DNA of 64,000 nucleotides, taken from the NCBI GenBank assembly GCA_017445115.1, contig JAFSUU010000101.1, positions 4,315 through 68,314 of the forward strand, read 5' to 3'. This stretch comes from Clostridia bacterium. Lineage in GTDB: Bacteria > Bacillota_A > Clostridia > Oscillospirales > CAG-272. The translations under genes were made by a program, and so were the position numbers. Of the stretch, positions 10,023 to 17,841 are shown piece by piece (position 1 is the stretch's first letter; each line of letters opens with the position of its first letter). Below the pieces are notes generated by a model. That model was not told the origin of the DNA. It ran no database searches and saw only the letters and a list, made by a program, of their open reading frames with translations.

Positions 10023-10461
10023 CGGCTTCGAGCGTTTCGCCGTCAGCGCCGGTCATCATGTACTCGCCGTTCTTGTAGAGCGCCCAGTAAGCGCCGTCTT
10101 TCTCGTAGTCCGCGGTGATGCCGTTGACAGCCGTGATGTAAAAGCCGTACGCAGAGTCTTCGCCTTCAACGAGATCGTTCTCTTTGAGAAGGTCTGCGAG
10201 GGTAGCGGCGCTCGAGGTGTATTCCTTCGAGGTCTTTTCACCCTTGTCGTCGGTGATCTCGATCGTTACCGTTACCTCGGCAGCGTCAGTGTCGCTTGAG
10301 GTGTCGACTGCTTCTGCGGTGTCGACAACGCTTTCAACGGGCGTTGTATCGGACGTGTCCGCGGGTGTTTCATTGCCGCATGAAAACAGACTCAGCGCAG
10401 TTACCGCCAAAAGCGCGAGAAGAGTGATCAGCGACAGGATCTTGATTCCTTTTCTTGTCAT
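9988..10461 (-). CDS. DUF4430 (transcobalamin C-terminal-like) lipoprotein
   Basis: 157 aa. Signal peptide with lipobox (LSLFSCG, Cys near residue 28), a Ser/Thr/Asp-rich linker to about residue 62, then a DUF4430 domain of about 90 residues (TLADLLKENDL, YGFYITAVNG, GAYWALYKNGEYMMTGADG). DUF4430 resembles the beta domain of eukaryotic transcobalamin and intrinsic factor, which caps bound vitamin B12. It is the first gene of a two-gene operon with the ECF S component, with an AAAGGAG ribosome site, and has a cobalamin riboswitch in its leader. The likely role is surface capture of a corrinoid and delivery to the S component. The family call is good; the ligand is inferred from regulation and context. 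Confidence 0.85.
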   Translation of the reverse strand: MTRKGIKILSLITLLALLAVTALSLFSCGNETPADTSDTTPVESVVDTAEAVDTSSDTDAAEVTVTIEITDDKGEKTSKEYTSSAATLADLLKENDLVEGEDSAYGFYITAVNGITADYEKDGAYWALYKNGEYMMTGADGETLEAGAVYGLVYTKG

Positions 10462-10529
10462 TTTGATTTCTCCTTTGATCTTCAGATCTTATATATTTCC
10501 AATCGGCTTGCCGATACGTGATAACTCGC

Positions 10530-10750
10530 ACACACGGCAATTCTCGGGCAAGTCTCCCGGCTTATGACGGCGGAAAATATCCGACGCTTTGCGGTCATGG
10601 TCCGCCCATCGCCTTCTCAGCTTTCGCCAATGGACGCTCCGCGGCGGTGCGGAGGATGGGAGGACGGCCGTACACGGTGACGAGATCGCCCGGGATTTTC
10701 ACCCGGTTCCTTATTGAGTCGCGGCGCATCGCCGTAACACCCGATACCGA
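10530..10750 (-). ncRNA. Cobalamin (B12) riboswitch
   Basis: Read on the minus strand, the leader holds the core B12-element motifs in order: AAGGAACCGGGTGAAAATCC (10711-10692), then a CCATTGGCGAAAGCTGAGAAGG-like segment (about 10634-10612) matching the CCACTG...GGGAAGG part, and finally AAGCCGGGAGACTTGCC (about 10563-10547), close to the B12-box AGTCAGGAGACCTGCC. A small hairpin (ATCGGC/GCCGAT, 10503-10516) lies between the aptamer and the start codon, without a T run, so translational control is more likely than termination. It should repress the DUF4430-ECF operon when adenosyl- or other cobalamin is abundant. Confidence 0.88.
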
Positions 10751-10779
10751 CTGTTTCAAAAGTAATTATTCCGAACGAA

Positions 10780-10800
10780 CGGCGCCGCAAGCGGCGCCGA
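10780..10800 (-). terminator. Hairpin at the alaS 3' end, probable terminator
   Basis: Strong GC palindrome (CGGCGCCGC-TTGC-GGCGCCG on the minus strand), about 10 bases after the alaS stop. The following tract (TTCGTTCGG) is only weakly T-rich, so termination may be partial and some alaS transcripts may run into the B12 leader. Confidence 0.6.
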
Positions 10801-10808
10801 CGTTGCTA

Positions 10809-13451
10809 TTATTTATTCAGCTGTTTTTCAAGAATTCCTTTGACGGCTGCGAGTGCTTCGGCGAGCTTGGATATATCCTTGCCTCCGCTCATAGCGCTGT
10901 CGGGGCGTCCGCCTCCGCGTCCGTCCGTTATCGCGGCGACGTCACCGGCAAGCCTTCCTGCGTGAGCTCCCGCGGCGACTGCGTCCTTGCCGCAGCAAAC
11001 TACGAAGTTCAGCTTATCGCCCGAGTGTACCGCGAGGACAGCGACGAGCGCGGCATCCTTGTCGCGGAGCTTGTCGGACATTCCGCGCGCGACGTCGGGA
11101 GCTGTGTCGCCTAGGTCTGCGGCGATGAGCTTCACGGAGCCGACGGCGACGGCGGAGTCTATCAGCTCGTCGGTCTTGCCGGACGCGAGTTTCGCGTTCA
11201 GCGCTTCGATCTGCTTCTTGAGAGAGGAGATCTCAGCCATTACGGCTGCGGCGCGGGAAGCCGTCTCGGACGGGTTGTTCGCCTTGAGAGTCTTTGCGGT
11301 CTCGGCGATGAGTCCGTCTTTTTCTTCGATGTATTTTTCAACTCCGAGGCTCGTGATGCCGGTGATCCTTCTGACGCCGGAGGCGACGGAGGACTCGGAG
11401 ATTATCTTGAACATACCGATCTCGGCGGTGTTCTTTACGTGCGTACCGCCGCAGAGCTCGATCGATCTTACGACGTCCTCGCCGCCGATCATCTTTACCA
11501 TGCGGACGGTCTTGCCGTACTTCTCGCCGAAGAGCGCCATCGCGCCCTCGCGCTTTGCAGTCTCGACGTCGGTCTCGACCGTCTCAACGGGGATAGCGGC
11601 TCTGATAGCGGCGTTGACTTCTTCCTCGACCGCCATTATCTCCTCTTTCGTCATAGCGGAGAAGTGCGAGAAGTCGAATCTGACCTCGTTTTCGTCGACG
11701 TATGAGCCCGCCTGCTCGACGTGGCTTCCGAGCACTTTTCTGAGTGCCGCCTGGAGCAGGTGAGCCGAGCTGTGGTTGCACATCGTGAGCTTTCTGATAC
11801 CGGGGTTGTATGCTATTCTGACTTCGTCTCCTGCCTTGAGCGTTCCGTTGATATCGGTCACGCTGTGGATGAAGACGCCGTTTTCCTTCTTTGTGTCCGC
11901 GACTGTGGCTATCTCGTTTCCTGCGACAGAGATCGATCCGCGGTCGCCGACCTGGCCGCCGCCCTCGCCGTAGCAGACCGTCCTGTCGAGGATGATCGAA
12001 GCGGAGCCTTCCGTGACCTCGTCGACCTTTCCGTCTTCGGTGATGATCGCTATGATCTTCGCGTCGACGGACGGCTTTTCGTAGCCGAGGAATTCCGTCG
12101 CGGGAAGACCTGCGATGAGGGATTCGCCCGCGCTCTCCCAGCTGGAGCCTGCCGCTCTCGCCGATCTTGCGCGAACCTTCTGTTCGTTCATAAGCTCTGT
12201 GAAGCGGGCCTCGTCGACCTCAAAGCCCTTCTCCTCCGCGATCTCTTTCGTGAGGTCGATCGGGAAGCCGAACGTGTCGTAGAGCTTGAACGCGTCGTCG
12301 CCCGCGATGACGCCGCCCGACGCTTTTTCCATAACGCCGTTCAGGATGGAGAGTCCCTGGTCGATCGTCGCGTCGAACTTGTCCTCTTCGATGGAGAATA
12401 TCTTTTCGATATAGTCGCGCTTCTCGACGAGTTCGGGATAAGCGCCGCGGTTTTCATTTATAACGACGTCGGCTACTTTCGTGAGGAACGAGCCTTTGAT
12501 GCCGAGAAGTCTGCCGTGGCGCGCCGCGCGTCTCACGAGACGGCGGAGGACGTAGCCGCGGCCCTCGTTTGACGGAAGTACTCCGTCGCAGATGAGGAAC
12601 ACCGCCGAGCGCGTGTGGTCGGTGATGACTCTGATCGAGACGTCTTTCTTGTATTCGTCGTGATATTTTACGCCGGAGAGCTCGCAGACCTTGTCGAGGA
12701 TCTTTCTGATCGTGTCGACCTCGAAAAGGTTGTCGACGCCCTGCATAACGCAGGCGAGTCTTTCGAGTCCCATGCCGGTGTCTATATTCTTATGAGCGAG
12801 CTCGGTGTAATTGCCGTTTCCGTCGTTGTTGAACTGCGAGAAGACGTTGTTCCAGACTTCGATGTATCTGTCGCAGTCGCATCCGGGGAAGCAGGTGGGC
12901 TTGCCGCAGCCGTGCGCCTCGCCGCGGTCGAAATAGATCTCGGAGCAGGGACCGCACGGACCGCTGCCGTGCTCCCAGAAGTTGTCCTCGCGACCGAGCT
13001 TGACTATGCGCTCCGCGGGAACGCCGATCGTTTTGTTCCAGATTTCGAACGCTTCGTCGTCCTCTTTGAATACGGACGGGTAGAGAAGCTCTTCCGGAAT
13101 TTCAAGCACTTTTGTCAGGTACTCCCACGCCCATGTGATAGCCTCTACCTTGAAGTAGTCGCCGAACGAGAAGTTGCCGAGCATTTCAAAATACGTGCCG
13201 TGACGGTCTGTCTTGCCGACGTTGTCGATGTCGAGGGTGCGGACGCACTTCTGACAGGTGCACATACGGCGGCGCGGGGGTTCTTCCTCGCCGGTGAAAT
13301 ATTTTTTGAGCGGCGCCATTCCGGCGTTTATCAGAAGAAGCGATTTGTCGCCCTGAGGGATCAGCGAGTAACTCTCGTGGCGCAGATGTCCTTTTGACTC
13401 AAAGAATGACAGAAACGACTCTCTGAGGTCGTTTAGCGATGTCCATTTCAT
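10809..13451 (-). CDS. alaS: Alanyl-tRNA synthetase
   Basis: 880 aa, the full length expected for bacterial AlaRS. It charges tRNA-Ala with alanine in the cytoplasm. The N-terminus (LRESFLSFFESKGH, then GMAPLKKYFTGEEEPP) is the class II aminoacylation domain. The middle is the tRNA-recognition region. The editing domain has the zinc-binding NHSSAHLL and CGGTH motifs, and the C-terminal DHHA1-type region ends with GGRPDSAMSGG. The ATG has AAGGAG upstream and a consensus promoter at 13492-13520. The leader is only about 35 bases, too short for a T-box. Divergent from the methyltransferase gene. Confidence 0.97.
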   Translation of the reverse strand: MKWTSLNDLRESFLSFFESKGHLRHESYSLIPQGDKSLLLINAGMAPLKKYFTGEEEPPRRRMCTCQKCVRTLDIDNVGKTDRHGTYFEMLGNFSFGDYFKVEAITWAWEYLTKVLEIPEELLYPSVFKEDDEAFEIWNKTIGVPAERIVKLGREDNFWEHGSGPCGPCSEIYFDRGEAHGCGKPTCFPGCDCDRYIEVWNNVFSQFNNDGNGNYTELAHKNIDTGMGLERLACVMQGVDNLFEVDTIRKILDKVCELSGVKYHDEYKKDVSIRVITDHTRSAVFLICDGVLPSNEGRGYVLRRLVRRAARHGRLLGIKGSFLTKVADVVINENRGAYPELVEKRDYIEKIFSIEEDKFDATIDQGLSILNGVMEKASGGVIAGDDAFKLYDTFGFPIDLTKEIAEEKGFEVDEARFTELMNEQKVRARSARAAGSSWESAGESLIAGLPATEFLGYEKPSVDAKIIAIITEDGKVDEVTEGSASIILDRTVCYGEGGGQVGDRGSISVAGNEIATVADTKKENGVFIHSVTDINGTLKAGDEVRIAYNPGIRKLTMCNHSSAHLLQAALRKVLGSHVEQAGSYVDENEVRFDFSHFSAMTKEEIMAVEEEVNAAIRAAIPVETVETDVETAKREGAMALFGEKYGKTVRMVKMIGGEDVVRSIELCGGTHVKNTAEIGMFKIISESSVASGVRRITGITSLGVEKYIEEKDGLIAETAKTLKANNPSETASRAAAVMAEISSLKKQIEALNAKLASGKTDELIDSAVAVGSVKLIAADLGDTAPDVARGMSDKLRDKDAALVAVLAVHSGDKLNFVVCCGKDAVAAGAHAGRLAGDVAAITDGRGGGRPDSAMSGGKDISKLAEALAAVKGILEKQLNK

Positions 13452-13491
13452 ATAAAAGACTCCTTGATGAGTAAATATTTCATAATACTAA

Positions 13492-13520
13492 ATTTTATCA
13501 TAATAATTATTATCTGTCAA
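13492..13520 (-). promoter_or_regulatory. Sigma-A promoter for alaS
   Basis: Minus strand TTGACA (13515-13520), 17-nt spacer, TAAAAT (13492-13497). Confidence 0.8.
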
Positions 13521-13543
13521 TAACAATTTCACCGCGCGATTTA

Positions 13544-13572
13544 TTGACAAAAAATACGTTCGGATGTATAAT
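13544..13572 (+). promoter_or_regulatory. Sigma-A promoter for the methyltransferase gene
   Basis: Full-consensus TTGACA (13544-13549), 17-nt spacer, TATAAT (13567-13572), about 35 bases before the ATG at 13608. It may also drive the VanY-like gene downstream. Confidence 0.88.
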
Positions 13573-13607
13573 AAAATGATAGTTATTATTTATCGGCGGT
13601 GATCTGT

Positions 13608-14162
13608 ATGGTAGACCTTCTCGATCTTCAGAATAAGTTTATTCTTTCCCATTTGAAAGAGGGCGATCTCGCCGTGGATTTTAAGATGGGCAACGGGCAC
13701 GACACGGAGTTTCTGTCGAAGACTGTCGGCGAGAGCGGACGCGTCGTCGCGTTTGACATTCAGAAAAAGGCGCTTGCGAGCACGGAGGCGCATCTTATCG
13801 CTTCCGGATGCCCGAAAAACTGGCAGCTCATCCTCGCCTCTCATCACAGGGCGAAGGAGTTCGTGACGGAGCCGATAAAAGCGGGAATGTTCAATCTCGG
13901 CTATATGCCGGGGAGCGGGAACAAGGCGCTGACGACGATGCGCGAGACGACGCTGCCGGCGGTGGCGTCAGCGGTGGAGATGCTGGGGCGTGACGCGATC
14001 CTTCTCGTCGCGGTCTATCCGGGACATCCGGAGGGCGAAGCGGAGGGGATCGAGCTTGCAAAGTATTTTTCGACGCTGTCGAAATACAAATATTGCGTCG
14101 GGCAGTTCAAGATGATGAATTCGCCGACGTCGCCGTATTTTATGATCTGCGAAACTAAATAA
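13608..14162 (+). CDS. Class I SAM-dependent methyltransferase, MnmM/YtqB-like
   Basis: 184 aa. Members of this family (B. subtilis YtqB/MnmM) methylate the wobble-uridine modification of certain tRNAs. Characteristic segments are DFKMGNGHDTEFL (the SAM-binding loop), FNLGYMPGSGN, VYPGHPEGEAEG and the C-terminal MNSPTSPYF. The ATG at 13608 fits GGCGGTGA spaced 5 bases upstream; a GTG at 13599 in the same frame is less well placed. It lies 42 bases before the VanY-like gene on the same strand. The methyltransferase call is firm; the exact tRNA target is taken from the family. Confidence 0.85.
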   Translation: MVDLLDLQNKFILSHLKEGDLAVDFKMGNGHDTEFLSKTVGESGRVVAFDIQKKALASTEAHLIASGCPKNWQLILASHHRAKEFVTEPIKAGMFNLGYMPGSGNKALTTMRETTLPAVASAVEMLGRDAILLVAVYPGHPEGEAEGIELAKYFSTLSKYKYCVGQFKMMNSPTSPYFMICETK

Positions 14163-14204
14163 ACGATAGAATATTTCAAATCTGAGTGAAAGGAGGGAGA
14201 CACC

Positions 14205-16019
14205 GTGGCGGAAAACAGAAACGGAAACAACGGAAACGGCGGAAACGGAAGAAACGGCGCAAACTACGCCGGAAGGCCGGCGCAGCCGTACAGGCAGGAC
14301 CGTCCGGCGGACGCTCCCCGCGCTCAGATGACGGACAGGCAGAGAGAAGCGTACGAGAGGGCTTATTTCCAGAGATACGGCGTACTTCCTCCTCTCGACA
14401 GCGAGATATACAGTCAGGACATGGCGCGCGATCCGTACAGCGATCCGGAGCGTGAGCGCCGGATCAGGGAAGCCGCGGAGCGCCGCCGCGCCGAGGACCG
14501 CCGCCGCGCCGAGTGGGAAAGGCGCGAGAGGATGGCGGCAGAGCGCGAGGAAAAGCGTTTCCGCGAGCGCGAAAGGGAATTCACCGTAAAGAAGCGCGAG
14601 TGGGAAAATCTCGCGGACTACAAAGAAAAGAGAGCCCGCCTTGAAGCGGAGCGCGAGCGCGAGCGGCAGAGAAGGAAACTCGCCGAGGCAGAGCGCCGCG
14701 AAGCGGCAAGGCGCCGCCGCCGCAGAAAGAGAGTTTTCAAGTTTCATTTCAGGATATTCGCCGCGGCGTTCGCGGCGTTCGCGGTGCTCGTCGTGATCCT
14801 GATCTACAAGGTATTCTACGCCGGAGACGCGGGCGGCAGCGGAAGAGTTGCCTACTACGTCGACGGAGACAGAGCTTATTCCGCGTCGACGGAGACTGCT
14901 TACTGCAACGGCAAGATCTGCTTCAATTTCTCCGACATGGCAAAGAGATACGGATTTTACGTATACGGCGACAGCACGTCGCTGAAGTTCGTGATCCCGG
15001 AGGAGCAGGGCAAGTCGACCGGGGACGTGGTGGAGTTCTTCATCGGCTCCAACACGGCGACCGTAAACGACACGCCGGTCTCCCTTGAGACGGATTCGCG
15101 CTACATCGGCTCGTCGCTGTGGGTATCCTGCTCGATCGGAGACTATTTCGAAAACGGTATCGAGATCAAGACTTCCGGCTCGGGAAGCGTTGATATAACG
15201 AGGATAAGAAAGCTCGACGCCAACGGCAACTACGTCAGAGACGCGGACAGAAACTACGTTTACGAGGCGGTGACTCTGAGCTGCAAGCCGATGTTCGAAA
15301 ACGAGAGCATTGATTTCGTCGCGGTATTCGGCGACGACGCGAAGGGACTCGGAAAAGGCTCTGAGGTCACGTTCAAAGCCGATCTTTCGGCTTACGAGGA
15401 GTATATGAATCCCGCCGACTCGAACGAGTATCTGATACTTGTGAGCGACGAGAGCCCGCTCGACGTCACGTATCTTCCCGAAGACCTGATGAACGTCTCC
15501 AACTCGAGAGCCGACGGCCGTGCGGTGCAGAGGCTCAGAAAGTACGCCGCGATGTCGCTCGACGCGCTGTTTATCGAGATGAACGCCGAGGGCTTCAAGG
15601 GAGTCACGGTCACCAGCGGCTTCGTGTCGTACAACGAGCAGGCAAACCTGTTCGCGAAATACGTCGGCGAGGAAATGGCAAAGGGTTACACCGAGGCTCA
15701 GGCGAGAAGTCTTGTCAGCACTTACTGCGACGAGGCGGGCACCAACGACCTGCAGAGCGGTATGTCCGCCGTCTTCCACGACATGCCTTACGCGTCCGTG
15801 AAATTTGCGGACGAAGCGGTCTACAAATGGATCAAGAACAACGCGTGGAAGTTCGGGTTCGTCGAGAGATATCCGCTCGGAAAAGGCGATATAACCGGGC
15901 ATGAGTTCGACCCGTGTCACTTCAGATACGTCGGCCGTTACGTCGCCGAGATCATCTATAAGAACAACGGCTGCCTCGAGGAGTTCCTTAAAGGCGAGCT
16001 TAATCTTAAAGTTAAGTAG
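14205..16019 (+). CDS. Membrane-anchored VanY/DacB-like (M15B) protein with an altered zinc site
   Basis: 604 aa with a GTG start and a strong AAGGAGGGAG. Residues 1-175 are Asn/Gly- then Arg/Glu-rich and probably disordered or coiled coil; about 180-205 is one membrane span; about 210-330 resembles a copper-amine-oxidase-N-type stalk; the last 170 residues resemble D-alanyl-D-alanine carboxypeptidases (SGFVSYNEQ, then HFRYVGRYVAE). In active M15B enzymes zinc is held by SxHxxGxAxD and ExxH. Here the first motif reads TNDLQSGMSAVF, so the His and Asp positions are Leu and Val, and the second reads DPCH. It may be a non-catalytic cell-wall-binding homologue. Ends with TAG. Confidence 0.8.
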   Translation: MAENRNGNNGNGGNGRNGANYAGRPAQPYRQDRPADAPRAQMTDRQREAYERAYFQRYGVLPPLDSEIYSQDMARDPYSDPERERRIREAAERRRAEDRRRAEWERRERMAAEREEKRFREREREFTVKKREWENLADYKEKRARLEAERERERQRRKLAEAERREAARRRRRRKRVFKFHFRIFAAAFAAFAVLVVILIYKVFYAGDAGGSGRVAYYVDGDRAYSASTETAYCNGKICFNFSDMAKRYGFYVYGDSTSLKFVIPEEQGKSTGDVVEFFIGSNTATVNDTPVSLETDSRYIGSSLWVSCSIGDYFENGIEIKTSGSGSVDITRIRKLDANGNYVRDADRNYVYEAVTLSCKPMFENESIDFVAVFGDDAKGLGKGSEVTFKADLSAYEEYMNPADSNEYLILVSDESPLDVTYLPEDLMNVSNSRADGRAVQRLRKYAAMSLDALFIEMNAEGFKGVTVTSGFVSYNEQANLFAKYVGEEMAKGYTEAQARSLVSTYCDEAGTNDLQSGMSAVFHDMPYASVKFADEAVYKWIKNNAWKFGFVERYPLGKGDITGHEFDPCHFRYVGRYVAEIIYKNNGCLEEFLKGELNLKVK

Positions 16020-16029
16020 AATGATGAGG

Positions 16030-16099
16030 GCGGGGAAAACTTTTTTGTAAAAAGCTTTCCCCGCGCCCCTTTCAAAAACTTCCCGAGAGTTTTTGAAGT
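16030..16099 (+). repeat. Dispersed hairpin element, copy 1 (terminator-like)
   Basis: Stem GCGGGGAAA/TTTCCCCGC (16030-16064) with an ACTTTTTTGTAAAAAGC loop that can itself pair, then a GCCCCTTTCAAAAACTTCCC arm that folds with AGTTTTTGAAG. Same design as 53047-53103 (minus) and 63835-63959. It begins about 10 bases after the stop of the VanY-like gene, in the sense of that gene. Confidence 0.75.
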
Positions 16100-16117
16100 C
16101 TATAGTGATACTGCATA

Positions 16118-16155
16118 CAAAAACGGCTCCGGAGCCATTCGACCCCGGAGCCGTT
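16118..16155 (-). terminator. Intrinsic terminator of the ROK kinase gene
   Basis: On the minus strand, AACGGCTCCGG pairs with CCGGAGCCGTT and is followed by TTTTTG. It lies about 15 bases past the kinase stop codon. Confidence 0.8.
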
Positions 16156-16170
16156 ATATTATTGAATGAT

Positions 16171-17136
16171 TTATCTTCCGAGCGCTGCGGCGCCGATGAT
16201 GCCGGCGTCGTTTCCGAGCTCGGCGATCTTAAGCGTGCACTGGGGCGTATCTCCTCTCGAGTACGTTTCCGCAAAAACTCTCTCGGGGAGCATATTGAGC
16301 AGGTAATCGCCCTCGCCCGAGATGCCGCCGCCGATGGACAGCACGTTGGGCTGGAATATATTGATTATATTGACGAGTCCGCACACGAGGTCGTCCACGT
16401 ATTCGTCGACCACTTCGGCGGCCACCTCGTCGCCGCGGCGCATTGCGTTGAAAGCGGTGCGCGCGGAAACTTTCTGAAGATCGCCTCCGGTCATCTCGTC
16501 CATAACCGTTTTGCGTCCGCTCTTATGACACTCTTCGAGCTTCTCTCTTGTGGTGCGTACGAGACCTGTCGCCGAGGAATAAGTCTCCCAGCATCCGAAA
16601 CGGCCGCAGGAGCAGCGGCGTCCGCCCTTTTTGATGACGATATGTCCGAGCTCCGCTCCGGCGTAGTTGAATCCGGTATAGACCTGTCCGTCGAGGATGA
16701 TACCGCCGCCGACGCCCGTGCCGAGCGTGATCATAACTGAGTATTTGGAGCCTTTTGCGGCGCCCGCGACCGCTTCCGCTTTGGCGGCGGCGTTGGCGTC
16801 GTTTTCTATATACACTTTTTTCTCTTCACCGAGCATTGCGGAGAGCTTTTCCGCCATATTGTAGTTTGAAAAGGGAAGATTGTTTGCGTAAAGGATCTCT
16901 CCGGTGTCGCACTTTGCGCTTCCGGGAGTCGCGATGCCGATGTACTCGATTTCTCCGATCGTAAGTCCCGCTTCGGCGGCTGCTCTCTTGCAGAGAGCGG
17001 CGATGTCCGCGGTGATCTCGTCAGCCGGGCGGGAGGCACCCGTCGGGGCGCTTATCTTCTTTATTATATTGTGGTCGTCGTCGACGACGCCCGCGGCGAT
17101 GTTCGTACCGCCGAGGTCAATGCCTATGTAATACAT
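16171..17136 (-). CDS. ROK family sugar kinase, probable glucokinase
   Basis: 321 aa, full length. ROK kinases phosphorylate glucose or related hexoses with ATP in the cytoplasm. The N-terminus has the phosphate-binding DLGGTNIAAG; the sugar site includes ENDANAAAKAE and LGTGVGGGII; the ROK zinc motif is complete (CSCGRFGCWE), as is GAELGH. Start at ATG with AAAGGA upstream and a full-consensus promoter. It is divergent from the large carbohydrate-uptake locus, which suggests it phosphorylates a sugar brought in by that system. Glucose specificity is the family default and is not proven. Confidence 0.92.
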   Translation of the reverse strand: MYYIGIDLGGTNIAAGVVDDDHNIIKKISAPTGASRPADEITADIAALCKRAAAEAGLTIGEIEYIGIATPGSAKCDTGEILYANNLPFSNYNMAEKLSAMLGEEKKVYIENDANAAAKAEAVAGAAKGSKYSVMITLGTGVGGGIILDGQVYTGFNYAGAELGHIVIKKGGRRCSCGRFGCWETYSSATGLVRTTREKLEECHKSGRKTVMDEMTGGDLQKVSARTAFNAMRRGDEVAAEVVDEYVDDLVCGLVNIINIFQPNVLSIGGGISGEGDYLLNMLPERVFAETYSRGDTPQCTLKIAELGNDAGIIGAAALGR

Positions 17137-17181
17137 TTTCGTTTTCCTTTCGATTCTGAGCGTTTCGCTCTTTTCACTTTA

Positions 17182-17210
17182 ATTATAGACGCGCGCGCGC
17201 GATTTGTCAA
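17182..17210 (-). promoter_or_regulatory. Sigma-A promoter for the ROK kinase
   Basis: Minus strand TTGACA (17205-17210), 17-nt spacer, TATAAT (17182-17187). The spacer contains six consecutive CG dinucleotides. Confidence 0.87.
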
Positions 17211-17671
17211 TATCGATTTTGAATATGACATTTGGACCTCCGAAATGTAAGATCGGGGCGAAAAAACGGCGAAAATACGCTTGTTAACAGAAAATTTACT
17301 TTTGAAAATCATTTGTCAAACACGCGCGCAGTCCACCGGGATCCGGTCTCATTTTTTACAAAAGCTGAAAACCGTTAGGCGGATGACATAACAGACCGGA
17401 ACGGGAAAACCGTGCCTAAAAAAGTAAGCTAAATTTACATAATTGACAGAAAAACGGCTGACTTTTTTCGCGCTTTTCGGAATATCGGCATCAAGATCCG
17501 AAAACGGTAAATTATATTTACCGAGGTGAAAGCGCAAAAAGAGTTCGCGATCCGGCGTGAAAAGCGCGTGAGGGGAAAGCGACGGTCTTGCGACGGCAAT
17601 GTGAAAACAGACGAATGCATATTATAAAGAAAAAAGCGCGTTTTGGGCGCCGGGCGCGCCGATTTCCGCTC
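17211..17671. promoter_or_regulatory. Long divergent regulatory region with a 7-5-7 palindrome
   Basis: About 460 bases between the two divergent promoters with no coding potential I can support. It contains a perfect inverted repeat, CGGTAAA-N5-TTTACCG at 17505-17523, of a size that could bind a LacI/GntR-type regulator, and several AAAACGG/CCGTT half-site-like words. No regulator gene is present in the window, so a function as operator is inference. Confidence 0.4.
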
Positions 17672-17700
17672 TTGACACCTTATTTCACGCGTGTTATTAT
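17672..17700 (+). promoter_or_regulatory. Sigma-A promoter for the carbohydrate uptake locus
   Basis: TTGACA (17672-17677), 17-nt spacer, TATTAT (17695-17700). The leader to the ATG at 17842 is about 135 bases and contains GC-rich inverted segments, e.g. AAGGG...CCCTT near 17713-17732. Confidence 0.8.
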
Positions 17701-17841
17701 ATATGTGTCTGTGAAGGGCTTGACAACCCCTTTGCAAAAAAATCTGAGTTCGACGACTTGAAGAAGTTTTTCGCGAGAGCGAAAAGGGCGCGCCGTAGTT
17801 CGCAAGGCGCCCCCGAACGGCACACCAGGAGGAAAACACAC

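Noticed and set aside
13452..13607. Possible T-box before alaS
   Set aside because: The alaS promoter leaves a leader of only about 35 bases and no GGTGGTACCGCG-like sequence is present.
13968..16274. 768-codon open frame antisense to the VanY-like gene
   Set aside because: It mirrors the codon bias of the sense gene, has an Arg/Val/Leu-rich translation without domain motifs, and lacks a ribosome site.
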